From NCBI GenBank assembly GCA_020638695.1, contig JACKIB010000001.1, positions 496,001-560,000 on the forward strand: DNA of 64,000 nt, given 5' to 3'. A model generated the notes under the pieces. The model worked only from the letters and a program-made list of their open reading frames with translations. It ran no database searches and had not been told where the DNA came from. The position numbers and the translations under genes are program-made. This DNA comes from Planctomycetota bacterium (lineage in GTDB: Bacteria; Planctomycetota; UBA1135; UBA2386). This document shows, one piece after another, positions 1 to 8,777 of the stretch; position 1 is the stretch's first letter; each line of letters starts with the position of its first letter.

Positions 1-686
1 TCGGCCGCTCCGGTGAAGTGCCAACCTCCGTCCCACACCTCCACCCAGGTGTGGTTGCCGCGCTTCGTGACCCAACGAGCGATCCCGGCCAGACGCGCCG
101 GAACGCCCACGGCCCGGCAGGCATCCGCCAACAGGATGGACAGCCCGGTGCACGACGCCACGCCGGTCGCGATGCTCTGCGAAGGACTCTGGTCAGCGCG
201 CCGCCGCTCGCTCGAGTAGCGCACTCTCAATCGTTCGAACAGGGTCTTGTTCAGCACCTGCGCCGCCTCCCCCGCCGAACGGCAGCCGCGTACGAGGGGC
301 AGGCACAGTTCGTACAGCTGCTTGCGCCAACGCTCGCGCTTCTCACTGACGTGGGCGTAGGGCAGGACATCCTCGAGATAGCGGGCACGCGGGATCGACT
401 TCCCCCACGGCACCTCGCCGATCGCCTTGCGCGCCAGGGCGACGTTCTCCAGGAGGAACGCCGAGCTCAGCGACTTCAGATCGCGCGACGGCATGTGCTC
501 GATCAGGAACGCCATGTCACCGCGGTGCGCCTCCGGCACCCGGTGCAGGGCCTCGGTCAGACTCGCGCGATTGTCCCCGGCGCGGGCCAACGCCTGCTCG
601 ACCGCGTCGTCCCACCACGCCTTCTGCGCGTGGGAAGCGCAAGGGAGTGCGATCAGAACGGCGACCAGGGCAACGGTGCGACACAT
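1..686 (-). CDS. Secreted transglutaminase-like protein, 3' end cut by window edge
   Basis: The frame is open from an ATG at 686 to the left edge with no stop, so the C-terminus is missing. The start is followed by a short hydrophobic signal peptide ending A-S-H-A-Q. The last part has the transglutaminase-like pattern: a cysteine in S-C-T-G-L-S followed by A-D-A-C-R-A-V-G-V-P-A-R, then a histidine in G-N-H-T-W-V-E-V-W. These are the Cys and His of the papain-like triad of the family (PF01841); the acidic residue may lie beyond the edge. In bacteria such exported domains usually act as proteases or peptide cross-linkers, and the substrate here is unknown. It is divergent from the gene starting near 908, with about 220 bases between them. 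Confidence 0.8.
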   Translation of the reverse strand, partial: MCRTVALVAVLIALPCASHAQKAWWDDAVEQALARAGDNRASLTEALHRVPEAHRGDMAFLIEHMPSRDLKSLSSAFLLENVALARKAIGEVPWGKSIPRARYLEDVLPYAHVSEKRERWRKQLYELCLPLVRGCRSAGEAAQVLNKTLFERLRVRYSSERRRADQSPSQSIATGVASCTGLSILLADACRAVGVPARLAGIARWVTKRGNHTWVEVWDGGWHFTGAA

Positions 687-907
687 GGCCCAAACGGTAC
701 GATCGGTCCGGGTCCCCGTCCACCGACGCGATGCGGCAACCAGATGTTGCCGAACTGCCGGGGCGTCTCGGCCTTCTACCACCTCGCTCCAGATAGATCG
801 GAGTCGCGGTAGCGATCCTCGCGCCCGCAGCGTCGGCATTGTGGACGCCCGGCGCCGCGACCGGAGTTTGCGCGTCGACGCTGCAACCCGCAGTGTACGA
901 TGTGCAG

Positions 908-1888
908 GTGCGCCGCGTCGGAGTGTTCCTCGCCCTTGCCCTCAGCCAGGTGGCCCCTGCCCAGGTCCTGCGGTTTCCCGATTTCGGCACTCCGGCCCGC
1001 GTGTGGTCCGGGTCGGATACCGGCGTGGTGGAGTCGCGCTACCTGGTGATCGGAGACGCGAAAGCCTGGGCCGCGCTGTGGCGGCAGCACGATCCTGGCG
1101 CTGCGGTACCCCAGGTCGACTTCTCGGTCGCGCTGGTGCTCGCCGTGTTTCGTCCGCGGTGGGGAGCTGACGGTTTCCTCTGCGATCGCATCGCGCCAGG
1201 CGCGCTCGCCAGCGATCAGTCCAGTTTCAACGTGCACCTTCGAGCCACGGCACCGCAGCAGGGGAAGCACCCGGTGCGGTTCCTGATGATCCAGGTCGAC
1301 CGCACCCGCCGCGAGTTTCGCTTCTACGCGAAGGATGCGCACCCGACCACAGCGACGCCGCGGCTGGTCGCGCGCGTCGAGTCGTATCGCGGACCGGCAC
1401 CCGTCGCCTCGCTGCGCGCCGCCGCGCGCACGCTACTCGACGAGCACCGCAAGGCCTCGCCGGCGCGCAAGCGTCGAATCATCGTCGAGCTCGCGACCAT
1501 CGGCGAGCCGCTACGGCCTTTCCTCAACGAGTTGGTGGCGGCCGGCGGGCCGGACCTTTGGGTGTGCCGCGAGGTGCTCACCCGCATGCTCGACGAAGAA
1601 GCCCGAGTGGCGGGCAAACCGATCCGGCATGCGGAGGTGGCACTCGCCAAGGCCACGGCAGAGGTGCTGGCGCGGCTCGGGACAGTGGCCAGCCCCTGGT
1701 TTGCCGAGCAGCAGGTGCGCCACGTGCAGGGCGTTTGGTTCGTCGTGCTCCGCGGCACCTACCGAGTCCTCAGCGACAGGGAGGCCGCGCGGCAGCCCGA
1801 CGTTGCGGCGCGCATTGCTTTCCGCGCCGCGGATGGGGGCCTGCTCCGATGCGAGGTCCAGCGTGGCCACGACCGGCGCACCAAGTAG
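908..1888 (+). CDS. Secreted protein with PrcB-like domain
   Basis: I chose the GTG at 908 because it is followed at once by a hydrophobic signal peptide ending A-P-A-Q; an upstream ATG at 839 would put an implausible leader in front of it. Residues about 43-142 of the 326-residue product resemble the PrcB C-terminal domain (PF14343): an A-W-A-A-L-W segment, then V-D-F-S-V-A-L-V-L-A-V-F, then a strand ending F-L-M-I-Q-V-D. In PrcB this domain stabilises a partner protease, but no such protease is adjacent. The rest (about 150-326) is mostly alpha-helical with a final beta-rich part and I do not recognise it. Confidence 0.7.
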   Translation: MRRVGVFLALALSQVAPAQVLRFPDFGTPARVWSGSDTGVVESRYLVIGDAKAWAALWRQHDPGAAVPQVDFSVALVLAVFRPRWGADGFLCDRIAPGALASDQSSFNVHLRATAPQQGKHPVRFLMIQVDRTRREFRFYAKDAHPTTATPRLVARVESYRGPAPVASLRAAARTLLDEHRKASPARKRRIIVELATIGEPLRPFLNELVAAGGPDLWVCREVLTRMLDEEARVAGKPIRHAEVALAKATAEVLARLGTVASPWFAEQQVRHVQGVWFVVLRGTYRVLSDREAARQPDVAARIAFRAADGGLLRCEVQRGHDRRTK

Positions 1889-2062
1889 CCGGCGAGTCCT
1901 GGGACAGTCCTGCGCCCGGCCGCCATCCCCTGCATGAGGGCGGACATCAACCGCAGCGGCAACCACTCGGAGCAACGGACCGGCACGCGACGCGTGCCGT
2001 CCGATCGGGAGGAGATGGACTCCCCCGCGGACTCGCGTCGCGGGATGCCGAGTAGATCGAAC

Positions 2063-3418
2063 CTACCGCACGCCGACCCGAGCGACGCCAGCATCGCTGA
2101 GGGTCATGGCGAGCGCGTTGGCCGAGCCGTCGACCACGGCACTCTGTAGGTAGAAGCGGCGCACCGACAGCGTAGCGGTATCCGGGACCGGCAGTCGTTG
2201 CGTGACGCTCGATGCGCCGACCCACGGCAGCGCGAAGTCGGCACTGACGAACAGCCGGCAGCCCGGCGCGCCGAGGAACGACAGCTCGAGCGGCAGCGGC
2301 ACCGTACCCCAAGTGGTGCTCGACAGACCGACATAGGTGATCCCGAGGGTGGGCACGGTGGGGAGATTGTCGATCCGCCACTCGAAGGTCGTGCCGGTCT
2401 TCGGGGGCGTCACCGCAACCAGGCTCGGCACTCCACCGGCACCCTTGCAGCCATCTCCGATCTTCTGGAACGCGGCCGGCATGAGCGCGGCGAAGAACCC
2501 ATCGTCCTTCCACACTTCCGAGTCGGCGAAGCGCACGATGGCCATCCGTTCGGAGCGGATCACCCAGAGTCGTTGCGTTCCGGAGCCGCGCGCCGCCACG
2601 GTGTCGTTGGGGGCGACGCCAGTCGGCAGCGTCAACCACCAGGAAACGCCATAGTCGCGTGCGCTGGGGATGATCGGCTGGAACAACTCGTCGAGCAGCG
2701 ACTGCGCGAGCAGCCGCTGGTTGTTCCACACGCCACCGAGCCGCACGAACTCGCCGAACTTGATCCACTCGCGGGCGGTGAACTGCGCGCCGCTCGGCAG
2801 GTTCGGATCGCCCGTGGCGTAGTTGAGCCACGCACTCGGCGTCATGTTCAGGGGTGTGAGGATCTTCGCAGTCAGGTAGTCGGCAACCGTCCGCTGGCTG
2901 GATGCCAGCTTGCGCTTCAGGGCTTCGCCGAAGATCTGGAACGGGTAGGGTCCGTAGGAAAATGCCGTGCCCGGATCGGCGAACATCGCCTGCTTGATCG
3001 AATCGGCATAGCTCGGCGGTGAGCCGGTCTCGCCACCGAGGATGCCGCTCACCAGACCGAGCAGCTGGCGGTAGGTGATCACCCGGCGGCGCGCATCCAC
3101 CTGCCATTCGGTGATCGTGTCGGAGACCCTCTCGTCGAACGACGCGATCAACTTGTCCTGCACGGCAAATGCACACAGGACACCGGTGATGCTCTTGGTG
3201 CAGCTGTGCAGCACGTGCCCCTGGTTGGCCGAGTAGCCGTTCGAGTAGCGCTCGAACACGACCTTGCCATCGATCGAGATCAGCAGGGCGTGCCCCCCGA
3301 GTTGGTCGTGGTAGGCAGCCGCCGCGTTGTAGTCCCAGTCCTGTGCGGGAAGCGGGGCCAGGGCGGTCAATGCGGCGAGCAGGGATGAGGCGGAACGCAG
3401 TGGCGTGGCGATGGGCAT
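2063..3418 (-). CDS. Secreted beta-lactamase-family serine hydrolase with C-terminal surface domain
   Basis: The product has 451 residues with a signal peptide ending L-P-A-Q near residue 26. It carries the S-x-x-K nucleophile motif of the beta-lactamase/class C esterase family (PF00144) as S72-C-T-K75. The second motif, normally Y-x-N, reads Y155-G-P, and a G-x-G element (A-R-G-S-G-T-Q) lies near the end of the hydrolase part. The last ~120 residues form a separate domain starting near F-L-G-A-P-G-C-R-L-F, which recurs on other secreted proteins in this window. The likely role is an extracytoplasmic esterase or peptidase; real beta-lactamase activity is not implied. I chose the start at 3418 because it opens the signal peptide; the longer upstream frame has no protein-like composition. 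Confidence 0.85.
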   Translation of the reverse strand: MPIATPLRSASSLLAALTALAPLPAQDWDYNAAAAYHDQLGGHALLISIDGKVVFERYSNGYSANQGHVLHSCTKSITGVLCAFAVQDKLIASFDERVSDTITEWQVDARRRVITYRQLLGLVSGILGGETGSPPSYADSIKQAMFADPGTAFSYGPYPFQIFGEALKRKLASSQRTVADYLTAKILTPLNMTPSAWLNYATGDPNLPSGAQFTAREWIKFGEFVRLGGVWNNQRLLAQSLLDELFQPIIPSARDYGVSWWLTLPTGVAPNDTVAARGSGTQRLWVIRSERMAIVRFADSEVWKDDGFFAALMPAAFQKIGDGCKGAGGVPSLVAVTPPKTGTTFEWRIDNLPTVPTLGITYVGLSSTTWGTVPLPLELSFLGAPGCRLFVSADFALPWVGASSVTQRLPVPDTATLSVRRFYLQSAVVDGSANALAMTLSDAGVARVGVR

Positions 3419-3820
3419 GGCGATTCGAGGTGGCCGGGCGATTCGTTGCGTCGCCCCACTCCCCCGCGTTGGCGCCCGTTTCGCGGTAGAAATCCGCGAG
3501 AATATTCGACCCCCGCCAACCTCCGGCCGCATCGACATGAGAACCGCAACCGGCAGGGCGACGTCGCGGTCGTCGAGCAGTGGTTCAGGAATCGCCGGGC
3601 CCGGGATGCGGGCCTTCTCAGGTCGACGCACCGGTTCGGTCGTCCGTGTCCCACGCGAGCGCCTCGGCCACTGCGTTGCCCGGGACGACACCGCGCCCGG
3701 ACCGGTGACGACGACTCGTCGAATGCGCACTTCGAACGTCCTGCGGGCCAGGTCGACGAACTCGACCAACCCGTTGCCGAGCGCGGTCCCTCCCACGACA
3801 GTGGGCGGCGAGCATGTCGG
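3419..3820 (-). pseudogene. Possible decayed beta-ketoacyl-synthase N-terminus
   Basis: Four hundred bases follow the ligase gene on the same strand. A GTG near 3825 overlaps the ligase stop as GTGA, the usual sign of a coupled next gene, and reads V-T-D-M-L-A-A-H. A second frame then carries I-R-R-V-V-V-T-G-P-G-A-V-S-S, which matches the start of FabF-type ketosynthases (R-V-V-V-T-G-x-G-A-V). The continuation P-G-N-A-V-A-E-A-L-A-W is back in the first frame, as expected after frameshifts. Nothing resembling the rest of a ketosynthase (active-site Cys or the two His) follows, so this would be a short remnant. The match is brief and could be chance. Confidence 0.3.
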
Positions 3821-5353
3821 TCACGCGGGTGGATGCCCGGCGCCCCAGATCACCTCGCCACTCGCCGCTCGCGGTAGTTCCTCGAGAATGTGAACGCGCC
3901 GCGGTTGCTTGTAGTCGGCCAGCCGGGCCCTGCAGAACGCCATGAGTGCTTGTTCTTCGACCGGACCCTGCAGCGTGACCGCGGCGACGATGTGCGCCAT
4001 CCCCCGCGCGTCCTCCACGTCGGTGACGACGCTCTCCCGGACCGATGGATGCGACTCGAGCACCCGTGCGACCTCCGCGAGGGACACCTTCCAGCCGCCC
4101 ACGTGTGCCACGCCGGGACGGGTGCGGTCGAGGTGGAGGAACCCGTCAGGGCTGAGGGAGCCGACGTCACCGGTCCAGTAGCGGCCGTCCCGGAACCCGC
4201 CCGCATCGCCTGCCGTCGCGGCTCGGACGTAGCCCGCCGCGGTGGCCGCTCCACCGATGACGACCTCGCCGCGGCTCCCGGCGGGCAACGCCTCACCGTG
4301 CGGGCCGACGATGCTCAGCTGCACACCGTGCATGACCCGCCCGACGGTTTCGGGGTGTCGGCCAGCCTCTCCGGGGTGACACAGGGTGATGCCGCCGGTC
4401 TCCGACGACCCGTAGTGCTGGCAGATCGCTGCGCGGAAGCGTCGCGAGAACGCCTGGGCCAAGTCGACGGGGAGCGGCGCCGTGCACGAGAGCAGGTAGC
4501 GGGTGGCGGACAGGTCCGGGGCGTGGTCGAGTCGGGTGCGGTTCAACACGTGGTACATGGCCGGCACGCCGAGGAACACCGAGACCCGTCCGCTGGCGAG
4601 TTCGGCCAGGATCGCCTTCCAAGCCGGGCGCTCACGGATGGCGAGCGACGTGCCCGCGAACAGCAGGGGCAGCACGCCGAGGTCGAAGCCGTAGGAGTGC
4701 GCGAGCGGCACCGGTGCGAGAACGTGGTCCGACGCGTCGAGGCCGAGCGTGGTAACGACGTTGGCGGCCGCCGCGCTCACATTGGCCGCGGTCCACAGCA
4801 CGGCCTTGGGTGCGCCCGTCGACCCGGAGCTGAACTTGACCAGGGCGGGGTACGAGCCCGCATCACCCAGACCGAAGCGCTCCTCGACATCGAGGACGCT
4901 CCCGGCCGTGGCACGGAGGCGCAGCAGCCGCAGGCGCTGACCGCCGCCCCGATTCGTCAGGTCGTGCTCGGTTTCGACGTCGAGTTGCGCAGCGGCCTCG
5001 GCGGCATGCTGCGGCAGCACGAGGACGAAGTCGGGCCGCACGGTGGCCGCGATCACGCGGAGTTCGGATTCCCGGAAGCGCGTCGACACGAGGGCAGCCG
5101 TGGCCGGCAGCCGGGTGAGCGCCAGGAACGCGGCGACGAAGGCGACCGAGTTCGGCAGCATGATCAGGCCCAGGCCGTGTTCGCGCACTCCCGCCGCGCG
5201 CATGGCGTTCGCGAGTTCCGTGGCCTGCTCCGCAAGCTGCCCTCGGGTGATGGTCTCGTCGGGCGCGGACAGCGCGAGCGCGTCGGGATCGGCGCGCACC
5301 GTCCGCTCGAACACCTCCCAGAGTGTGGTCGTGTCACGAGGGACGGTGGTCAT
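3821..5353 (-). CDS. AMP-binding acyl/aryl-CoA (or ACP) ligase-like protein without the A10 lysine
   Basis: The product is 510 residues of the ANL adenylating family (PF00501). The P-loop-like A3 motif is at about 173-184 (K-F-S-S-G-S-T-G-A-P-K-A), A5 reads Q-H-Y-G-S-S-E-T-G-G, A7 reads Y-W-T-G-D-V-G, and the C-terminal A8 hinge is H-V-G-G-W-K-V-S-L-A-E-V. Such enzymes activate a carboxylic acid as acyl-AMP and pass it to CoA or a carrier protein. The C-terminal lysine needed for adenylation (A10, normally P-R-x-x-S-G-K) is replaced: the sequence reads R-A-A-S-G-E500-V-I-W. The protein may therefore be impaired or do only the thioester step. It is divergent from the methyltransferase at 5443. 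Confidence 0.85.
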   Translation of the reverse strand: MTTVPRDTTTLWEVFERTVRADPDALALSAPDETITRGQLAEQATELANAMRAAGVREHGLGLIMLPNSVAFVAAFLALTRLPATAALVSTRFRESELRVIAATVRPDFVLVLPQHAAEAAAQLDVETEHDLTNRGGGQRLRLLRLRATAGSVLDVEERFGLGDAGSYPALVKFSSGSTGAPKAVLWTAANVSAAAANVVTTLGLDASDHVLAPVPLAHSYGFDLGVLPLLFAGTSLAIRERPAWKAILAELASGRVSVFLGVPAMYHVLNRTRLDHAPDLSATRYLLSCTAPLPVDLAQAFSRRFRAAICQHYGSSETGGITLCHPGEAGRHPETVGRVMHGVQLSIVGPHGEALPAGSRGEVVIGGAATAAGYVRAATAGDAGGFRDGRYWTGDVGSLSPDGFLHLDRTRPGVAHVGGWKVSLAEVARVLESHPSVRESVVTDVEDARGMAHIVAAVTLQGPVEEQALMAFCRARLADYKQPRRVHILEELPRAASGEVIWGAGHPPA

Positions 5354-5442
5354 CGATGGTCACCGCGTGTGCCGTTCAGACGATGCCCGAGAGCGCACAG
5401 GGGCGGCGATGACGTAGGATCGGGAAGACGGCTGGCGTCCCG

Positions 5443-6141
5443 ATGCACCCTTCTGCGGCCAATGTGAAGCAGCTCTACGGGGAGACCTTGCCCCCCGCGT
5501 ACGACGACCGACCGTTGTCGTTCCCCCACCGGGTGCTGCGCGCGGCGAAGATGGTCGTGGGCAACAGGCTGTACGACTTCCACACCCAAGCGATCCGAGC
5601 CATCGAGGCCGCAGGCCTCGCCCGTGGCGACCGGGTGCTCGTGTTCTGCTGCGGGACCGGCCGCGAGTTCGCCGCCATTCGCGAACGGATCGGTGCCGAA
5701 GGGTCCATCCTCGGCGTGGACTTCTCCGCGGCGATGCTGGCCCGGGCCCGGTACAGCATCGAACGCGAAGGCTGGACCAACATCACGTTGCTCGAGGCCG
5801 ACGTCACGGAATTCGAGTCGGCCGGCAGGGCTCCCTTCGACGTCGGCTTCTGCACATTGGGAATGTCGATCATCCCCGACTGGGCGGCGGCGTTCGACGG
5901 CCTGCTCAGCGCGGTGCGGCCCGGTGGAGGCGTCGTCGTAGGTGATCTGCAGCTGACTACCGGCGTGCGGGCGCTGCTCAATCCCCTGGTCTCTTGGTGG
6001 ACCAGGCCGTACGGCGGTTCGCTCCGCGGCCATGCCAACACGCGCGAGCTGTTCGCGCGCATGGAGCGGGAACTCGATGTGGTCGCAACCGGCGAGGACG
6101 GCCACGGAACCTATCGGTTCTGCGCGGCGCGCAAGCCCTGA
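5443..6141 (+). CDS. Class I SAM-dependent methyltransferase
   Basis: The product has 232 residues with a Rossmann-type SAM-binding domain (Methyltransf_11/25 type). Motif I is at about 65-75 as V-L-V-F-C-C-G-T-G-R-E, with the usual L-G-C replaced by F-C-C. The acidic end of strand 2 is in L-G-V-D-F-S, the D-V-T post-III position lies in L-E-A-D-V-T, and motif III is V-R-P-G-G-G-V-V-V-G-D. The C-terminus ends with a typical strand (Y-R-F-C-A-A-R-K-P). The substrate is unknown. It is divergent from the ligase at 3821-5353 with 89 bases between and convergent with the B12 radical SAM gene, only 20 bases from its end. Confidence 0.85.
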   Translation: MHPSAANVKQLYGETLPPAYDDRPLSFPHRVLRAAKMVVGNRLYDFHTQAIRAIEAAGLARGDRVLVFCCGTGREFAAIRERIGAEGSILGVDFSAAMLARARYSIEREGWTNITLLEADVTEFESAGRAPFDVGFCTLGMSIIPDWAAAFDGLLSAVRPGGGVVVGDLQLTTGVRALLNPLVSWWTRPYGGSLRGHANTRELFARMERELDVVATGEDGHGTYRFCAARKP

Positions 6142-6161
6142 CGTAGACCATGTGGGGCGCA

Positions 6162-7808
6162 TCATGAGACCTGCGCCGCGCGCAGGTCGCGGGCGAGCCA
6201 GCGCGGGACCACCCCGCAGAGCACTTCCTTGACCTGACTTCTGGCCGTATCCCCGAGCTCGCCTTCGGCACCGCGCATGCACTTGCTGAGCGCGTCGCTC
6301 GCGAGACGTGCCTGACGAAGACTCAGGCCCCAGCCCATGTACTCGACGATGCGCATCTCGTTCGAGAGCTCGAGCCCGGCGTCCAGCAATTCGGCGATCC
6401 CTGACGCGACGAGGGCCTTGGCCTGGTCGGAGTCCATGGTCTCGTGTCGCCACTGCAGGCCCTCGCCGTGGAGGTCGAACGACTCCATGGCGCGACCGCG
6501 CACCGGAGCCTTGTCGACCAGGAAGAACTGTCCCAGGGCGAAGGAGTCCGGACGCGTCGCGCGCAGGAAGTCCACCGTGTTGCGGAACGACGCCTCGGTC
6601 TCGCCCGGGTAGCCAACGATCATGTTGACGTGGGTGAACAGGTCGTGGCGTCGGGCCACCGCCAGACCCTCACGTGCGTCGGCCGTGTCGTGGCCCTTGC
6701 GCATGAGCTTGAGAATGCGGTCGTCGCCGGACTCGACCCCGAAGAAGCAGCCCCAGCAGCCCGCGCGACGCATGAGCTCGGCGAGCTCGTCGGACAGGTC
6801 GTCGACGCGGCTGTAGCACGACCACTCGAGACCGAGATCGAGCTCGATCATGAGCCGGCAGACCTCGAGCGGGTAGTCGCGATGGCCAGGCGGGCCGTCG
6901 GTGAAGTTCGAGTCACCGACCCGGTAGCGGGTGATACCCAGTTCGGCGTTGCGCAGCAGCTCGGTGCGGATCTCGCCGAGCGAACGGATGACCTTGCCGC
7001 GATCGTAGGCGCAGTAGAAGCAGTTGTACTTGCAGCCGCGGCTGAACTCGATCGCGTAGACCGTGTCACGTGAACGCGGGTAGAGCGACCAGTCCGGGAT
7101 CGGGATCGCTTCGTCGTCGCGGATCCGATAGGCCGCGTCGGTGCGCCCGACCCGCGCCAGGTCGTGGGACGCGGTCCCGTAGATCACGCTGCCGTCGGGT
7201 TGCCGGATCGCCAGGCCGGGGATCGACACCGGGTCACTCCCGCTGTCGAGGGCCGCGAGCAGTTGGACGAGCGCGCGCTCGCCCGAGCCGAAGATGGCGT
7301 AGTCCGCGAGCCCATGGAGCGACTCTCGGCGCCGCACCGTGGGTCCGCCGAGCACGATCGGCGTGTCGGGTGCGAGCGAGCGGATGAGCCCAACCGTCTC
7401 GATCACCTCGCGCTCGGACAGCAAGAACGTCGTAGTGAGCCCGATCAACACCGGCCGGCGTTCGGCGACCAGCTGCTCGACGAGCGTGCGCCGATGCGAG
7501 TAGCGCCCCACGTTGTCGACGATGGCTACTTCGTAGCCGGCATCGCGAGCAACCGTCGCCAGGTCGCACAACGCCAAGGAAGGTCGGTGGGGCGTGCGCA
7601 AAACGTGGCCTCGCGACCGAATGCGCAGCCACAGATCGGGGTCATCCACCCCCAACTGGATCGTCGCGGCAGCTCGTTCGGCTTCGTCGAACGTCGGCCA
7701 GACCTTGGCCATGCGGAGGCGTTGGCTGAGGTACTCGTCGTCGGCGAACGACAGCGACTCCTCGGCGAGCAGGAGCAGATCGAGGCGGCTCATGGAAAGG
7801 CCCGGCAC
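6162..7808 (-). CDS. B12-binding-domain radical SAM protein
   Basis: The 548-residue protein has an N-terminal Rossmann B12-binding-like domain (about 90-185, with V-L-I-G-L-T-T-T-F-L-L and I-V-L-G-G-P-T), then a radical SAM core with C259-x3-C263-x2-C266 in R-G-C-K-Y-N-C-F-Y-C. A later element reads V-G-Y-P-G-E-T-E-A-S-F, typical of the B12-radical SAM class. These enzymes usually methylate unactivated carbons or do related radical chemistry on natural products or cofactors. The start could be the GTG at 7808 or the ATG at 7793; neither has a clear ribosome binding site. It lies downstream on the same strand as the two SPASM genes, separated by about 970 bases of apparently decayed sequence. 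Confidence 0.85.
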   Translation of the reverse strand: MPGLSMSRLDLLLLAEESLSFADDEYLSQRLRMAKVWPTFDEAERAAATIQLGVDDPDLWLRIRSRGHVLRTPHRPSLALCDLATVARDAGYEVAIVDNVGRYSHRRTLVEQLVAERRPVLIGLTTTFLLSEREVIETVGLIRSLAPDTPIVLGGPTVRRRESLHGLADYAIFGSGERALVQLLAALDSGSDPVSIPGLAIRQPDGSVIYGTASHDLARVGRTDAAYRIRDDEAIPIPDWSLYPRSRDTVYAIEFSRGCKYNCFYCAYDRGKVIRSLGEIRTELLRNAELGITRYRVGDSNFTDGPPGHRDYPLEVCRLMIELDLGLEWSCYSRVDDLSDELAELMRRAGCWGCFFGVESGDDRILKLMRKGHDTADAREGLAVARRHDLFTHVNMIVGYPGETEASFRNTVDFLRATRPDSFALGQFFLVDKAPVRGRAMESFDLHGEGLQWRHETMDSDQAKALVASGIAELLDAGLELSNEMRIVEYMGWGLSLRQARLASDALSKCMRGAEGELGDTARSQVKEVLCGVVPRWLARDLRAAQVS

Positions 7809-7981
7809 CCTCGCCGAAGCACCATCGACGACGTGACCTCCCCCGGATTCGCTGCAGCCTCGCCACCCTGGCTCCCGATCGCCAGGTAGGGAGGCAAGCA
7901 GCTCGTTCCCTGATCGCAGAGAGACAGCACGGACTCAGAAGCCACTCGGCGTCCTGTCGGAAACCCGAAGTCCGCACCCAA

Positions 7982-8146
7982 TCACGCGATCCGGAACTCG
8001 AAAGCAGACGCGACCCCGGAGCGCCAGCGTCGCGGCATTCTTCCCGCTCCAAGCTCCAGTTCGAACGGCATGTCCTGAACCATGCGGAACGGTACGTCTG
8101 CAGCAGACAGAGCGGAGGGCACGGCGACGACCGCCAGGGCGCTCAT
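7982..8146 (-). CDS. Hypothetical 54-residue protein
   Basis: The ATG at 8146 overlaps the preceding stop as ATGA and has G-A-G-G-A-G a few bases upstream, so the start is well formed. The product opens with M-S-A-L-A-V-V-A-V-P-S-A-L and ends F-E-F-R-I-A. I recognise no domain. It lies downstream of two SPASM genes, so a small modified peptide is conceivable, but it has no cysteines or repeats to support that. A truncated gene remnant is equally likely. Confidence 0.3.
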   Translation of the reverse strand: MSALAVVAVPSALSAADVPFRMVQDMPFELELGAGRMPRRWRSGVASAFEFRIA

Positions 8147-8394
8147 GGGACTCCTCTGGGGTCTCGACGTATCGCATCGATCGCTCCGCGACGATTCCTC
8201 CATCGCGGTTCGTCCAGTCTATCGAAGTCCGTGAATCCGTCGGTCTGCAGCACGACCGCGGATGGTCGGACCCGACGTATCGGAGTGTCGACAAACCGAC
8301 GCACGTCCGTCGCCAAGGGCGAGTTCCACGGTGTCAGGAGTCGCACCTCTTCCCCCAGGAGTGCGTGGAGTGGTTCACGAAGCCGCCTCGACAT
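8143..8394 (-). CDS. Hypothetical small protein or gene fragment
   Basis: An 83-residue frame from an ATG at 8394. It contains V-R-P-S-A-V-V-L-Q-T-D-G-F-T-D-F, which faintly recalls the strand and loop of SGNH/GDSL hydrolases (P-D-x-V-V-L-x-x-G-x-N-D), but no catalytic G-D-S block precedes it in frame. Its stop overlaps the next start as ATGA. I do not recognise a family and it may be part of a decayed gene. Confidence 0.3.
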   Translation of the reverse strand: MSRRLREPLHALLGEEVRLLTPWNSPLATDVRRFVDTPIRRVRPSAVVLQTDGFTDFDRLDEPRWRNRRGAIDAIRRDPRGVP

Positions 8395-8777
8395 CGAGTG
8401 GAGCAGAGTCAGTGCAGCACCGCAGGTTCTGTGCGGCAGAGCCAGCGTCGACCCTGTGGATTCGTGACCCCCCCGGGGTCGACTCCTCGAGCGTTGGGGT
8501 TGAAACGCCACCCCTCTCTCGCGTCGTGGCGCCACCGCGCATCGGCCAGACTCTCACTGGAGTCGAGCTTCAGCTTGCTGCCGTCGACGCGGTCTTGGCC
8601 TCCCTGGGCCAGCAGTGTGCGCCGAGCAACGTCGCGACCACAGCACCGGCCAAGCGCAGGCGGCCAGTCTTGCCGAACGACTGGCAAGCGGCAAACACTC
8701 CCCCGACGTGCTCCGCCGACACCAGCCGGGTCTGCCCCGCGAGCGGCGCGGCAGAACGAGTGCTCCGTGACCTCCGC

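Larger units (their letters stand above)
7809..8777 (-). other. Stretch without an intact recognisable gene; possible gene remnants
   Basis: I see no convincing full gene here. On the minus strand protein-like pieces lie in alternating frames: one overlapping the SPASM gene end (with C-W-P-R-E-A-K-T near 8600), one at 8143-8394, and a third at 7982-8146. This pattern suggests one or more genes decayed by frameshifts after they were joined to the SPASM gene. The two downstream pieces are listed separately because they overlap as ATGA. Confidence 0.35.
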
